From NCBI GenBank assembly GCA_943735955.1, contig OX030958.1, positions 6,790,626-6,854,625 of the forward strand: 64,000 nucleotides of DNA. Direction: 5' to 3'. Within the stretch, counting starts at the first letter, position 1. Each line of letters starts with the position of its first letter. The translations under genes and the position numbers were made by a program. A model generated the notes under the pieces. That model saw nothing but the letters and a program-made list of their open reading frames with translations. It was not told where the DNA came from and did no database searches. The stretch comes from Piscicola geometra (taxonomy: Eukaryota > Annelida > Clitellata > Hirudinida > Piscicolidae). Of this stretch, positions 38,401-51,800 are shown piece by piece.

Positions 38401-40121
38401 GGGGGGGGGCGGTAGGAGTCGAAAGAAGAAAGGGGGTTGCGGAATAGGAGATTTTATGGAGCGTTATGTGAATTGGAGAAGGGTGTGGTGAATTGTAGGG
38501 CGTTGTGGTGGATTGTAGAGGGATTTATTATATGGTAGGGGGGGTGTTCTGAATTGAGTGGGGGTGTAGTGGATTGTGGGAGGTGTGGTAGACACAAGCA
38601 TCACACTATTGCCACACAACGACCACACAACGACCACCACACAACCACCACTCAACGACCACCACACAACCACCACACAACGACCACCACACAACCACCA
38701 CCACACAACCACCACTCAACGACCACCACACAACCACCACTACACAACGACCACCACACAACGACCACTACACAACGACCACCACACAACCACCACACAA
38801 CGACCACCACACAACAACCACCACACAACGACCACTACACAACGACCACCACACAACGACCACCACACAACGACCACCACACAACGACCACCACACAACG
38901 ACCACACAACGACCACCACACAACCACCACTACACAACGACCACCACACAACGACCACTACACAACGACCACCACACAACCACCACACAACCACCACCAC
39001 ACAACAACCACCACACAACCACCACTACACAACGACCACCACACAACGACCACCACACAACCACCACACAACCACCACCACACAACCACCACCACACAAC
39101 CACCACTCAACGACCACCACACAACCACCACTACACAACGACCACCACACAACGACCACTACACAACGACCACCACACAACCACCACACAACGACCACCA
39201 CACAACAACCACCACACAACGACCACTACACAACGACCACCACACAACCACCACTACACAACGACCACCACACAACGACCACTACACAACGACCACCACA
39301 CAACCACCACACAACGACCACCACACAACGACCACCACACAACGACCACCACACAACGACCACCACACAACGACCACACAACGACCACCACACAACCACC
39401 ACTACACAACGACCACCACACAACGACCACTACACAACGACCACCACACGACCACCACACAACGACCACCACACAACGACCACCACACAACGACCACCAC
39501 ACAACGACCACCACACAACGACCACACAACGACCACACAACGACCACCACACAACGACCACCACACAACGACCACCACACAACGACCACCACACAACGAC
39601 CACCACACAACGACCACACAACGACCACCACACAACGACCACACAACGACCACCACACAACGACCACCACACAGGGCGAGATGATAGACCGCATCGAGCA
39701 CAACGTCGAGAAGGCCGTCGACTACGTGGAGACTGCCGCAGCTGACACCAAGAAGGCCATGAAGTACCAGAGTGCTGCCAGAAAGGTGAGGGGGGGGGGG
39801 GTGGCGGATGGTGGTATGAGGGTTTTGATGATGATATGGGAGGAAGGGGGTACTGGAGTTTGGTTGGTTAAAGGGATGATTATGATGGGGGGGTATTGGG
39901 ATTTGGTTGAAAAAGGTTTGTATTTAATGGAGTTTCGTTTCCAATTGTGTGGTAGGATGCATCCATCTATCTACCCATGCACTCATCCAACTATCCACCT
40001 ATTCATCCACCACCCTTCCTGCACCATGCACCAACAGAAGAAGATCATTATCCTGGTGTGCGTTACCATTCTCGTCCTGATCATCGGAAGCTCCATCTTG
40101 GGCATGTTCATGCCCTCTTAA
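35428..40121 (+). CDS. Syx1A: Syntaxin-1 (plasma-membrane t-SNARE), 10 exons, 296 aa
   Basis: Exons 35428-35460, 35904-35996, 36350-36449, 36775-36849, 36921-36994, 37155-37263, 37836-37909, 38187-38324, 39675-39785, 40038-40121; 891 nt, all phases matching. The protein starts [11 protein letters not shown], as in other syntaxin-1 proteins. The Habc domain includes [51 protein letters not shown] and [18 protein letters not shown]. The SNARE motif runs from [20 protein letters not shown] through [20 protein letters not shown] (the zero-layer Gln is in VESQ) to VKYQ-like [11 protein letters not shown]. The C-terminal anchor is [20 protein letters not shown]. It forms the neuronal SNARE complex with SNAP-25 and synaptobrevin and binds Munc18. 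Introns carry heavy GAT/CAC microsatellites and a 1.1-kb minisatellite (intron 8). Confidence 0.97.
37660..37822. repeat. (CAC/CAT)n triplet tract in syntaxin intron 6
   Basis: About 160 bp of ATC/ACC triplets just upstream of the acceptor CTTCAAAG of exon 7. It serves as a long pyrimidine/adenine tract. The poly-His and poly-Met frames are artefacts. Confidence 0.95.
38600..39674. repeat. CCACACAACGA minisatellite filling syntaxin intron 8 up to the 3' splice site
   Basis: About 1.07 kb of 11-bp (ACCACACAACG) and 14-bp (ACCACCACACAACG or ACCACTACACAACG) units in irregular order. The last unit reads ACCACCACACAG and supplies the AG acceptor of exon 9 at 39675. The array has no T-rich tract, so the splicing signal is CA-rich. 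Frames of His/Thr/Gln (+) and Gly/Val/Cys (-) across it are artefacts. Confidence 0.97.
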
Positions 40122-41739
40122 GGGGAGGGGAGGTGCTGATGATGATGGAGGAGGGTGAGGAAGGGGGAGGGGAGGTGCTGATGATGATGGAGGAGGGGTG
40201 GGGGGGGGGAGGTGCTGGTGATGATGGAGGAGGGGGAGGGGAGAATGGAGGAGGGATGATGATGGAGGAGTGTGAAGAGTGGGTGAATGGAAAAGGAGGG
40301 ATGATGTTGGAGGGGTATGGGATATGGTGGTAATGAGAGGAAAAATTGTGATGAAGGGGAGATGAAGACACATTTTTATTGAAGATTTCATTGAGTTGGT
40401 GATGATGTTAGTGATGGTTATAGTTAAGTTAGGAATGGCGATGATGTTGATGATAATGATAATTATGATGATCAGGGTAATGATAGTGATGATGACGATG
40501 ATGATGATGATATCGACTGGGTGTTTGTTATTGGCAAACTTGATCTTATCAGTTACTTATGTTCTTTGTTGCATCTCTGAATCACAAAACAACTTTGAAA
40601 TTTTAATCTCCACTTGTTAATAAAAACAATAATAATATAATTATAATTATTGTCGTTGTTTTCATTATTACCTTTTCAATTAATTCCGAGGCTTATTGAA
40701 TGATTACTTTCTCTTGCACGTTGTTGTCCCTCCTATTAGATGTCTCTCTAAGTATTAGTCACCTTCTAATTATAGATTCATGCTACTAAGACTACTACTA
40801 AGACCACTATTATCATTATAATATAATTACTATCAATGATGATGATTATGGTAAGGATGATGATGGAGATGATGACGTTGATGATGATGATCCTAGTGAG
40901 TTTAGTGTTTCTATTTGATATTCAAACTTGCTTTTGACACGCGCATGCAAACCCACACACACACGAAGACACACAAAAACACACGCACACACGAAGACAC
41001 ACAAAAACACACGCACACACGAAGACACACAAAAACACACGCACACTTTTTTGCTATAAATGTAATGTGGTAAATAGAAGACATTTAAATTCGATATCTT
41101 TGTTTACTTTTAGTTCTTTCTCTTCCGTCTTTATGTGTACCTTCCTCCCTGTACATTCTTCATCGATAGAGAGTTGTATATTGCATGACGTAGCCATTTT
41201 GAAAAGTAAACCCATATATGGAAATGTCCTTTACTTACCTGTCTCGTCAATCAATCTCCACCTTAGAACGCATAATATTTGTTATGAACATTAACGACTA
41301 ACTGCACAGACAAACACACAAACATATTGTCAACCATCATCATCATCATCATCATGATCTCTCCATCCACCACCCTCACCGAGATTTCTCATATGCCTGT
41401 GCATTCTTACAGCAAGAACAGTATTAAAGTGTGTTTGTTTATGTGTGCTAAGAGGCGGTGTGGTTGATTCGGTTGTTGTTGGTGGCTTGCGTTTGCGTGG
41501 TTGCTATGTGCTTTGTTGTGGTCGCTCATGTGGTTTGCTGTGGTTGCCTCGGGGTTTTTTGTGGTTGCTATGTGGTCTTTTGGGGCTGCAATTTTGTTTT
41601 TGTGTGGTTGCTATGTGTTTTGTTGTGGTTGCTATGTGGTGCGCAGGAGATTTAGATGTATATATTCATGAGAAGTTATTTAATAATCAACAATTTAATA
41701 TTTAATAACTTTAATGCACTTTTATGCGCGACTCTTGGG

Positions 41740-41905
<166 letters not shown>

Positions 41906-43555
41906 GTGAGAGACGACTTTTTGTCGTTGTTTGTTGGAAAGACAAGGTGCTTGAGGGGTAGAGATGTTGTTGTTGGTTTTTTTTTTGCGTTTTTTGTTTT
42001 GTTTTGCAGTTTCGAGAAGACGCGATTGTGGTTTTGTTGTTGTTGTGTGGCGCTGAGGATAGTTTTTATGTTGTGTTGATGATGGTAGTGGTGAGTGTTG
42101 ATGATGGTAGTTGTGGGTTTTGTTAATTATGAAAGTTGAAATAGGAGGAAAGGGCTAAAGCACAAACTGAAGACTAACCTCACTTAATCTCCATTCGTCG
42201 CTCTATCGTCGGTGCACACCCTTCAATCTACAACAACATTTGTTTAGCGCACAATTTTCAGATCAAAACACTCTTCGTGGCACTTAGAGATACCCTGTCT
42301 TCTAAAGTTATATTTTCTTTTATGTGTTAATGGCGATTGTCGGCTGTCAATCTGCATTGGTCGATGCAGTCGTACTTGACGCTGAATTCACTTTTCGTTC
42401 CGTGTGCACTCATCGTAGTGTAGCCGTCATCGATAATGTCTTCCTTCCTTTCTTCACTTCTTTCCTCGCTTTGTGTCGTTTTATTTTGTGTGCCTTTAAA
42501 GCTCGGCACTGATTCTCCCCACCTCCCATTCAATTAGCCGCCTCGTTAAAACCAATCAATCCAATTAATTACGGCCACTTATTCCCAATAATTTATCTTT
42601 TTAGGCATAGTTCACTTTTAAGACAAATCTTTCTCGAGCATAGTGTCTGCTTGCTGTTAGCTCCCTTGCATTCATCAATAGAGTTGTCTGTTCCATATAG
42701 ACATTTAATATCCATCGAAAATATTCATTCGTTATTGGTTTTATTATACATATTTTAGGGTTAAAAAAAATAATTACAACATAATTAAAGAAGTTTGTCT
42801 TAATTAATAATAATAATAGTTACTAATAGTTTTACAAGTTATATTTAGTATTTATTCCCATTTATTATTAGTTATACTATACGTTGAGTTATTAGACACA
42901 CCACAACAATCTTGAGGTTCTATGTAGTCGATATTAAATTAGTTTTCATGTCTATGTAGTCGATCATAACTCCCATAAATCGATACTTTTTGTGTATTCC
43001 CATTCCCGTGACGTTCACTTATGCACCTTCGAATTAACTTTTTAATTATTTATTTAAATTAGTGGTTAATTAGTGACTAATTATACTTTTTCTGTATTTT
43101 TATGCCAAGTTTATTTGATAATGTTTTTCTAAATTGTTGTGTCTTTGTTACCTTGTCGATGTTTAGTATCTTTTTGAATTCTGTAGTTTTCAGCGTTCTA
43201 CCTACCTACATAATAGTTGTTGAAGTATAACACCTAGATTTTTAAAATATAATTTTTAATAATAAAACTATAATTATTAATAATATAATTTACTTCTTGA
43301 AAAAATGTTTTTGTACATTTTCTCTGGATTTCAAACCCAGTATATTTTCATGAAGATCATTATCATGACCTACAACCCACCTCGTCCAGCCGGTCAATCA
43401 ATTGACTCATATTTATTTTTCTAAATAATAATAATTAATATTTATTTTATAAATTATTGTCTTAAATCAAATATCAAAACTTTCAAGAAAATACTTGAAG
43501 TTGTATAAATACTACTAGTACTTTAACTTCTAATGCCATTACATAAAATACTGTT

Positions 43556-43680
43556 TATAATAATAATAATGATAATAATAATACTTATAATAATAATAAG
43601 GATAATAACAATAATGATAATAATGATATTATTAATAATAATGATAATCATGATATTATTAATAATGATAATAATTTAAA
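43556..43680. repeat. AAT/GATAAT-type microsatellite
   Basis: AATAATAATGATAATAATAA and variants for about 120 bp, non-coding. Confidence 0.85.
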
Positions 43681-44639
43681 TACTTTCTTCGTCGATAAAT
43701 TAAACGCGCGTCCTTCTTGACTCATGCACGCATCAGTAGCTCCAATACTTGTTCTCTTTCTCCTCGTCGGAATGATAATGATCATAATAATATTGCTGTG
43801 TATATTTTATTATTATTATTTTCAATAATTTTATTATTATATTCGTTCTTCTTGCCCTATAGCTCATGTATATGTGAATTGCAAATGAGCCTAAATTAAA
43901 TTAATAATGCTGAAATAATAACAATAATAATGCTGTTAATTAATATATTAATTAGTTCTCTTAATTGGAAATAATAGTCTGGCTGGATCCTCGTCAGTAG
44001 TCTGTAGAGCTTTTCGCGGCATTCTCGTCAGATGGTCAGCAGTAGCAATAACCCGCGTCGACATTCATCCACCACTCATCCTTCCTTCTTTTCTTCCCTT
44101 CCTTTCTTCCATCCTTCTCTCCTTCCATCCTTCTTTACTTTCTTTCATCATCCATTATAATAAGTTTTTTCCAATCTTCCGCCATTTTGTTTTTGAGTAT
44201 TTTGTCCTTTTTTCTTTTTTTGCTTTCTTCAGTCAGAATCTCTTGAATGAAATGATGCGTGATTTTATGTGTGTTTGTATGTGCGTGTGTACGTGTGTGT
44301 GTACGTGTGTATTGGTGTATTTCTATGTGTTTGAGTGTATTTCATAAGTGATTCCCTGAGTTGGTGCGTGAGATAGAGTGAATAAATGACTTAATAAATG
44401 AACGAATGAAGGATTTCGTCTAAACACTTGCTCATGTCTTAAGAGATCATCATCTATATCACACGACCCTCCACCACATTCACCATTATCACCATCACCA
44501 TTATCACCATCATCATTATCACCACCACCACTTTCTATTTTCCTTTGACTGACGCGCAATTGCGACCACCACTTCCAGCACAACATCGTTTTCATCTTGC
44601 ATAGTCTTTTCATCACGTGCTTTTATTTCGGTGTTGTCT

Positions 44640-44662
44640 CTACTACTACTAATACTACTACA

Positions 44663-44715
<53 letters not shown>

Positions 44716-44757
44716 AACTACTACTAATAATAATAATACTACTACAACTAGTACTAC

Positions 44758-44828
<71 letters not shown>

Positions 44829-44829
44829 T

Positions 44830-44865
<36 letters not shown>
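44640..44865. repeat. (CTA)n triplet tract
   Basis: About 225 bp of CTA/ACT triplets with a few ACAACT and AATAAT interruptions. Poly-Thr, poly-Leu and poly-Ser frames are artefacts. Confidence 0.95.
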
Positions 44866-45329
44866 CGCGGTCTCTCAATACAAACCCCCGAGTATTTACT
44901 CGTTCGCTTAATACCTCTAGTTGCTGTTTGAATACATGAATATGTAATTATTACTCTAATTATGTATTCATGCATGCATGCATATGCATTTTCGTCTGTG
45001 TAAAAATTTCATTTGTGTTTAGTCCCTAATAAAATCTCCAATCAGTCGCTGCAGTATCGCGTGAAGGAGAGAGGAATGAAAAAGATGTAAAGAGAAAAAG
45101 AGAAGAAAGGAGTAGAAGAAGAGAAGAAGGGAGGGAGAGATCGAGAGAGAATTAAAATGTCAAAATACAATGAAGCGTCGCACAGAACAACGGATCTATG
45201 CAGTGGTTTTTGGATTTAATTGCAAAAGTTTAGTCTTCTTTATTTCAGTTCAAAACATTTCTTCTTTCAAATCATGATTCTTTATTCCTCCCTTCCTTCT
45301 CCTTTCTCTCATCCTCCTTCCACCCATCC

Positions 45330-47121
45330 TCAATCGTGTATCTCGATCAGCAGGTTGATGCAGTCATCCACCACGTAATGGTTCTTCTTCAGGAAAGTTT
45401 CGATGCTCACAAAGTTGCCCAATCCGAAGGTCGCGTTTTCGACTCCTTGTCGGGGCCGTTCCACCGCTTTTGGGTTTTCCGCCTGTGTGGGTCGAGAAAT
45501 GGCGTGACTTCATGAAAAGTGTAAAATCAAGTCAGAAAGAATGCTTTACACATTTATAATCATCATTATCATCTCCATCATCATTTTTTTTCATCCCACC
45601 ATCATCATAACCGCCACCCCCACCGCCATCATCATCATCAACATAATGTATTTTACGAGTTGTGGGTGGATGGTGGCAGGCAGGTGCTCCCTCTGGTCAA
45701 CGAGGGGACACTGGTCCAGCAGGGTGAGGGTGATGGCGTTCGCATAAGGCCATCTGGAAGAGGAGGGGAGGTTGAGGAATTGGAAATGGGTTAGTTGCAA
45801 TCATCATTCTGCTCTTCTACAACATTTTCGTTTTCTTCATCATCATCATCACCGCCCTCTTCATCATCATCACCATCACCTCTTCATCATCATCATCATT
45901 ATCACTATCGCTCTCTCATTCATCATCATCATCGTCTTCTTCATCATCATCATCATCATCATTATCACTATCGCTCTCTCATTCATCATCATCATCGTCT
46001 TCTTCATCATCATCATCATCATCATCATCATCTCAGACTAAACTTAAAGAAGTAACAAAAGAGTCTCTCACTTGAGGAGTTTGTCGTACTCTCCCTGCAC
46101 CACCCTCGCCTGCACCGAAGCGCTGCAGCCCCTGTCTGTGCCATCATCATCATCACCATCATCATCATCAGCATCATCATCATCGCCATCATCATCGCCA
46201 TCATCATCATCACCATCATCATCATCATCGCCATCGCCATCATCCTCATCATCGCCATCACCATCACCCCTCTCCCACCCACCTTGATCGACCCCCCTGA
46301 GATACAGGTAGAAGAAGAGGCGGTAGCCACACCTTGCAGTCGTCACCAGGTGGCTTCTGATCGCCTCGTGGCCTGGCTTTGCTGCCTTCGCGAAGTTCGC
46401 CTTGAAGTCTCTGTCGTTGCGGTGGTTGTTGTTGTTGTTCTTGTAGGTTTCGTTTTGGCCGAGAAATGTATTTAATGAGAAATGAATATGTAAATGGAAA
46501 AAATAATTTATGTTAAAACGATTATAAAACGCAGTTCTGTAATATATTTAAATAAACTAACAATAATAATAATAATGAAATCATCAAAAGATTACTCGAT
46601 CTTCCAGATGTACTGGCGGCCATATTGGTGAGCCAGGGTCCTTGTCTTCTGCAATTGAATTGGTTTTGCAAGGCTGAAAGGCTTATTTATTACTATTTCT
46701 CTTATCATTAATTTTAATGCTATTTTAAGCTCTTTTTCATTGTTCAAACTTTCAACAAAAACAATAACAACAAACTCACCTGCACCACATCGTTGACACC
46801 TGCAATGGCCAAGTTGACTGGAGATTTTGGCGCGAAAAACTTTGAGATCTGAGTGGCGACCATCTTCTTGTGTCGCTCGTAGTGTTCTTCTTCGTGTGTT
46901 TGCATGTCCGCTTGCTTGTGGCTCTGTGATGGTTAGGAAGAGGGTAAGGGTTAGGTTAGGTTAGGGTAGGGTTGTTGCGGTTGTTGCCTTGGAGATTGGG
47001 AAAGAACTCTCATGGGCGTAAAAGACTTTGAGAATGTCCGAAATTATAGAATTTTATTCGAACAAAAACGCGAACTTACATTGTAGGCACAACCAGCCTT
47101 AGTGTACGGACACGGTATCAT
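45330..47121 (-). CDS. TRAF-like protein with zinc-finger remnant and MATH (TRAF-C) domain, 7 exons, at least 226 aa
   Basis: Exons (minus): 47121-47080, 46923-46780, 46648-46596, 46410-46283, 46135-46072, 45753-45657, 45482-45330; 681 nt, phases consistent. The N-terminus MIPCPYTKAGCAYN plus SHKQADMQTHEEEHYERHKK looks like one TRAF-type zinc finger (C-x6-C...H). Then come a short helical linker and a MATH domain (residues about 80-226): YIWKIEDFKANFAKAAKPG, CGYRLFFYLYLRG, RVVQGEYDKLLKWPYANAIT, LTLLDQ, then FGLGNFVSIETFLKKNHYVV and DDCINLLIEIHD. These are the standard TRAF-C landmarks (WKI, GYKL, G-EYD-LLPWPF, LLDQ, FG-FVS). Such proteins are cytoplasmic adaptors for TNF-receptor or Toll-type signalling. 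No RING is seen. An acceptor just before the ATG means extra 5' exons are possible, so the protein may be longer. Confidence 0.85.
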
Positions 47122-47257
47122 GGTGCTGATGATGATTAAGGGGTATCTGTTGATGATAATGATGCTTCAAAATGCAGTATCGTTTATTTATACTTAAGTA
47201 CATACAATTGCAGCAACTTGTGGATTGCTCTCGTTCCCGTGACACTGTTTGCGGTCA

Positions 47258-47270
47258 GTCGCTAGGCAAC
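47258..47270 (-). promoter_or_regulatory. X-box-like RFX site upstream of the TRAF-like gene
   Basis: Read on the minus strand it is GTTGCCTAGCGAC. This fits RYYNYY-N-RRNRAC, the RFX X-box with a 1-nt spacer, about 140 bp before the first ATG of the TRAF-like model. A match of this length can arise by chance; no expression evidence. Confidence 0.3.
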
Positions 47271-48339
47271 CGGTGTGTTGGTGGTTGTCATTATTGGCTG
47301 GCACCAGATTGACTTCATTATCTCCTTCTTCTTCTTCATCTTCATTATCTCCTAGTTAGTTAGACTGAAGGTTTATCATGCATACGTTTCATTAAATGTT
47401 CAAAATAAAAAATATAAAAAATGTATGCCTCTAGACAAAAATATTTTCATAAAGGCCTATTTTGCTATACCATCGTATTGAATAGATCGCAAAGCACTGA
47501 CACAACATTTGGAGAAACACACACACATACACATTCTCACACACAAACACATACACACACACACACACACAGCGCGAGTATCTCCCAATGAGATCACTGG
47601 AGTTCTTATAATGCCTCCTTCGAGATGGATGATGTAGTGCTCTCCCAAACTATCATATTATTTTCCTATCATTCTTTTTGTTTTTCACTGCCATTTTAAA
47701 ACTTTTTCTTTTTGTTTTCTTCCATATCAGTTTTTTTATAGTTTTTCTAGCTACTTCGCATGATGCTCGCCAGGTGTAACTCAGTTGTGAATGCTTAACG
47801 ACTCCTTTGGTGTTTAGTGCCTTCCTGTCTTTTTCATTACTTATTTTTTTATTCACCAAAAATGTAATTTATAATTTTATTAAGCTACTTTTAATTCTGC
47901 TATTTTATGTATATAGGATCTTGCGTTATAAATACAGTTCAGATTTTTTTTGCTCTGACTAAAAATGAGTATAAATTACATTTTAAATCCAAAATTTATT
48001 TGATTTTCCATTTTTTTCAGGTTGTCTATAAATCGTATTTTATTTTTGCTATGTTTACCGTTTTCGGATTTCCGTTTGCAGCTGAGGTTTGTAATTTGCC
48101 TCGTTTCAGGATACCACAACTCCTTCTATCATTACCTTCCATCTTTCTTCTGTCAATACTTTTATTTTATTATGACCTTGTCTTTTATGATTATTATTCG
48201 ATTTATTTACGAAAATTTGTATGCTGATACAATCTGCGGTTTATTGTTATTATTATTAATCTTTCCGTTGTTATTACTTCTGTTGCCTTTATTATTGATA
48301 ACAAATTCTTCTCGCATTTTTATCATTTTTATCATAACT

Positions 48340-48492
48340 ATTATTTTCTTATTCTTTATTTATTATGTTTTTCTTATTCTTTATTTATTATGTTTTTCTT
48401 ATTCTTTCTTTATTATGTTTTTCTTATTCTTTCTTTATTATGTTTTTCTTATTTTTTCTTTATTTATTATGTTTTTCTTATTCTTCTTGTTC
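48340..48492. repeat. TTTATTATGTTTTTCTTATT tandem repeat
   Basis: About six copies of a 26-30 bp T-rich unit, non-coding. The hydrophobic YYVFLI-repeat frames over it are artefacts. Confidence 0.8.
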
Positions 48493-48872
48493 CTTCCATA
48501 CTTCTGCGCCTTCCTGCCTAATTCCTTCCCGCCTAATTCGTTTGCAAGCTTCGTTGAGCACTCCGGCATCATTACCAGCACCTGAAACTCCTTTGGTTTA
48601 TTTATTTATTGCATTGATTTGTTTGCAAGAAAGGTTAGTTCTTGAATTTACAATTTATTTAATTTAAATGATTTTCGTAGCAACATTGAAAGCACTTAAA
48701 CATTCCTCAATTTCTGTTTGAATTAATCAATAAAATCACCTTTCATTCACGTTTCATACCGGTTTATCACAAATGTTCCAAATGAATCCTATTTCTCACG
48801 GTTGCTACTTTAAATTATGAGGATTACGGGAACTGAGTACTTCATGAAATTCCTTCTCACTCGCACAGAGTA

Positions 48873-51800
48873 ATGCCCAGCGTGCATGTGCCCGTGCGTC
48901 TGTACAGACACTCCTTAGACCAGGTCCCCACCATAATCAGCATCAGCATCATCATCACCACCATCACAATAATCATCATCACCACCATCACAATAATCAT
49001 CATCACCACCATCACCATAATCATCATCACCACCATCACAATCATCATCATCACCAGGCTTGGGGCTTCAGGCTGCAAGGTGGTGAAAGCGGAGTGCCCT
49101 TGAATGTTCTCAGGGTGGGTCATGAATATTCATAGTAATTAGATGTCGTCATATTTAATGGGGTTTTGCATATTAACTTTAAAAACTTAATATTTAATAA
49201 AATCCTACATATTTAAATAGAAGCGTCATATTTTGTGTAAATTTTGCATTTTTAAATAAAAGTCGTCATATTTTATTAAATTTTGCATTTTAAAATAAAA
49301 TTAGTCATATTTTATTAAATTTTGCTTATTTAATTGATTCTTGCATATTTAATTGATTCCTGCATATTTAATTGATTCCTGCATATTTAATTGATTCCTG
49401 CATATTTAATTGATTCCTGCATATTTAATTGATTCCTGCATATTTAATTGATTCCTGCATATTTAATTGATTCCTGCATATTTAATTGAATCCTGCATAT
49501 TTAATTGATTCCTGCATATTTAATTGATTCCTGCATATTTAATTGATTCCTGCATATTTAATAATGAAACTTCATATTTAATCACAAATTATCATATTTA
49601 ATTACAAATTATGATATTTAATTACAAATTATCATATTTAATTACAAATTATCATATTTAATTACAAATTATCATATTTAATTACAAATTATCATATTTA
49701 ATTACAAATTATCATATTTAATTACAAATGATCATATTTAATTACAAATGATCATATTTAATTACAAATTATCATATTTAATTACAAATTATCATATTTA
49801 ATTACAAATTATCATATTTAATTACAAATTATCATATTTAATTACAAATTATCATATTTAATTACAAATTATCATAATTAATTACAAATTATCATATTTA
49901 ATTACAAATTATCATATTTAATTAAAATCTTCTATTAAGAACCTACATCTCATTAATCTCATTAATTAACGACTGATTCCCTCCTCCTCCTCCTTCTCCT
50001 CCTCATTCTCCTCCTCATTCTCCTCCTCCTCCTCCTCCTCCTACTCTTCCTCCTCTTCTTCATCCTCCTCTTCTTCTTCCTCCTCCTCCTCCTTCTCCTC
50101 CTCATTCTCTTCTTCCTCCTCCTCCTCCTCCTCCTCCTTCTCCTCTTCCTCTTCCTCCTCTTCTTCATCCTCCTCCTCTTCCTCCTCCTCCTTCTTCTCC
50201 TTCTCCTCCCACTCCAACAAAGGTTTTCGCAGGGGGCGCGGCGGAAGGGCAGCTGCAGAGGGGGGACGAGGTGGTGTCGATCGATAATCATGACGTCAGC
50301 ACTACGTCACTGCAGCAGGCGGAAGCTCTCGTTGCTCGAGCCACCAACGAGCTTCTGCTGGTGGTCAGCAGGTGAGTGGGTGGGTGGGTGTGGTGGGTGT
50401 GGTGGGTGGGTGGGTGTGGTTGGTGTGGTGGGTGGGTGTGGTGGGTGGGTGTGGTGGGTGGGTGTGGCGGGTGGGTGGGTGGGTGGGTGTGGTGAGTGGG
50501 TGGGTGTGGTGGGTGGGTGGGTGGGTGTAGTTGGTGGGTGTGGTGAGTGGGTATGGTGAGTGGGTGTGGTGGGTGGGTGGGTGGGGTGGGTGGGTGAGTG
50601 AGTGGATTGGGTGGGTGGGTGTAGTGGGTGGGTGGGTGTAGTGGGTGGGTGTGTGGGTGTTTGTGGTGGTTGGGTGGATTGGGTGGATGTGTGTGGTGGG
50701 TGGGTGGGTGTGTGTGGTTGGATTGTGGGAGGTCAAAGGGGATTTGGAGGAAAACACGTATGGACGCAAAACGAATGCAAAATGAATGCAAAATGAAGGC
50801 AAAATGAACTCTATCAGGCACGCCGACCAGCACACAGTCCACCACCCTGTAGTGACGGTTAGCGAAACTTCTCGAAAGATTAAATAAAATTCGTTTTTAT
50901 ACAGAAATATTTTTGCCTTCATGAAATAATTTGTCTTCAATTTATATTTTGTAATATCAGAATATGCTTTATCTTTCAACATTCCGGAGCCCTATTTAAT
51001 TACATTACTATTATTCTTTGAAATTATTTATTTATTTATTAATGATATTTTTACTTTTAATCCCTCCCCCCCAGCCTTCCGCCTCGTACCCTTTCGACTT
51101 CCATGGCGGCCTCGAGGACTACGACCATGCGCAGAACATGCGACAGCTCACTGAACGCTTCAACCACCCCCACGATGAAGGTGGTGATGATGACGATGGT
51201 GGTGGTGGTGGTGAAGAAGATGGTTGTGGTGATGATGATGATGGTGCCAATTCTACACCCACCCACCCACCCACTCACTCACCCACCCACCCACCCAGAA
51301 CACGAGGCGCCAGTGAGAGGCAAGGTGCAGATCAACGCAAGACCTGGAAACGTCTCCTACATCCCCAAGAAAGTCACCATCTTCTCCAAGCCACCAGAGT
51401 TCGGATGGAGTCCCAAACCCGCCTCCACCCACTCCCCCCATCCTCGTTCACCCATCCCTCCCCACCAATCATCTCCCCACCCAACCCACCATTCATCCCA
51501 CCATCACTCGCCTCTTATCAGACAAGTGTTGTCTCGTGAGTTTATTTTAATTTTAAAAAATCAACCTAATTAATAATTTAAAACAATTGAAGTTAGTTGT
51601 TTATTATTAAAATTACTTTTAAATTCAAATTATAATTAATTTGTATAGCGCTTTTTTGCTTACACACACAGAGGCTGACCAGCTCTCTTCGTACAACCAA
51701 GTCTCAGGCATTGAACACACCGCCTACGAGAGGCCTGCTTGGCTCGGGACCCTCAAGAGCTCCAATGGTCTGAAGCCATGGGAGGTGGGTGGGTGGGTGT

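Larger units (their letters stand above)
47122..48872. other. Intergenic region between divergent TRAF-like and PDZ-ZM genes
   Basis: AT-rich with T-runs; near 48340-48490 a TTTATTATGTTTTTCTTATT repeat unit recurs about six times. An X-box-like site lies at 47258. (CA)n near 47519-47572. No coding exon supported. Confidence 0.5.

Noticed and set aside
38554..39745. Long His/Thr/Gln (+) and Gly/Val/Cys (-) repeat proteins
   Set aside because: Artefacts of the CCACACAACG minisatellite in syntaxin intron 8; the true exon 9 begins at 39675.
44519..44939. Poly-Ser, poly-Thr and poly-Leu frames
   Set aside because: Produced by the (CTA)n tract.
48022..48667. Hydrophobic 100-187 codon + strand frames
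   Set aside because: T-rich tandem repeats (TTTATTATGTTTTTCTTATT) produce Phe/Leu/Tyr runs; no signal of a real membrane protein family.
49962..50291. Arg/Lys-only 109-codon frame
   Set aside because: Complement of a pure pyrimidine intron tract; no protein of such composition is expected.
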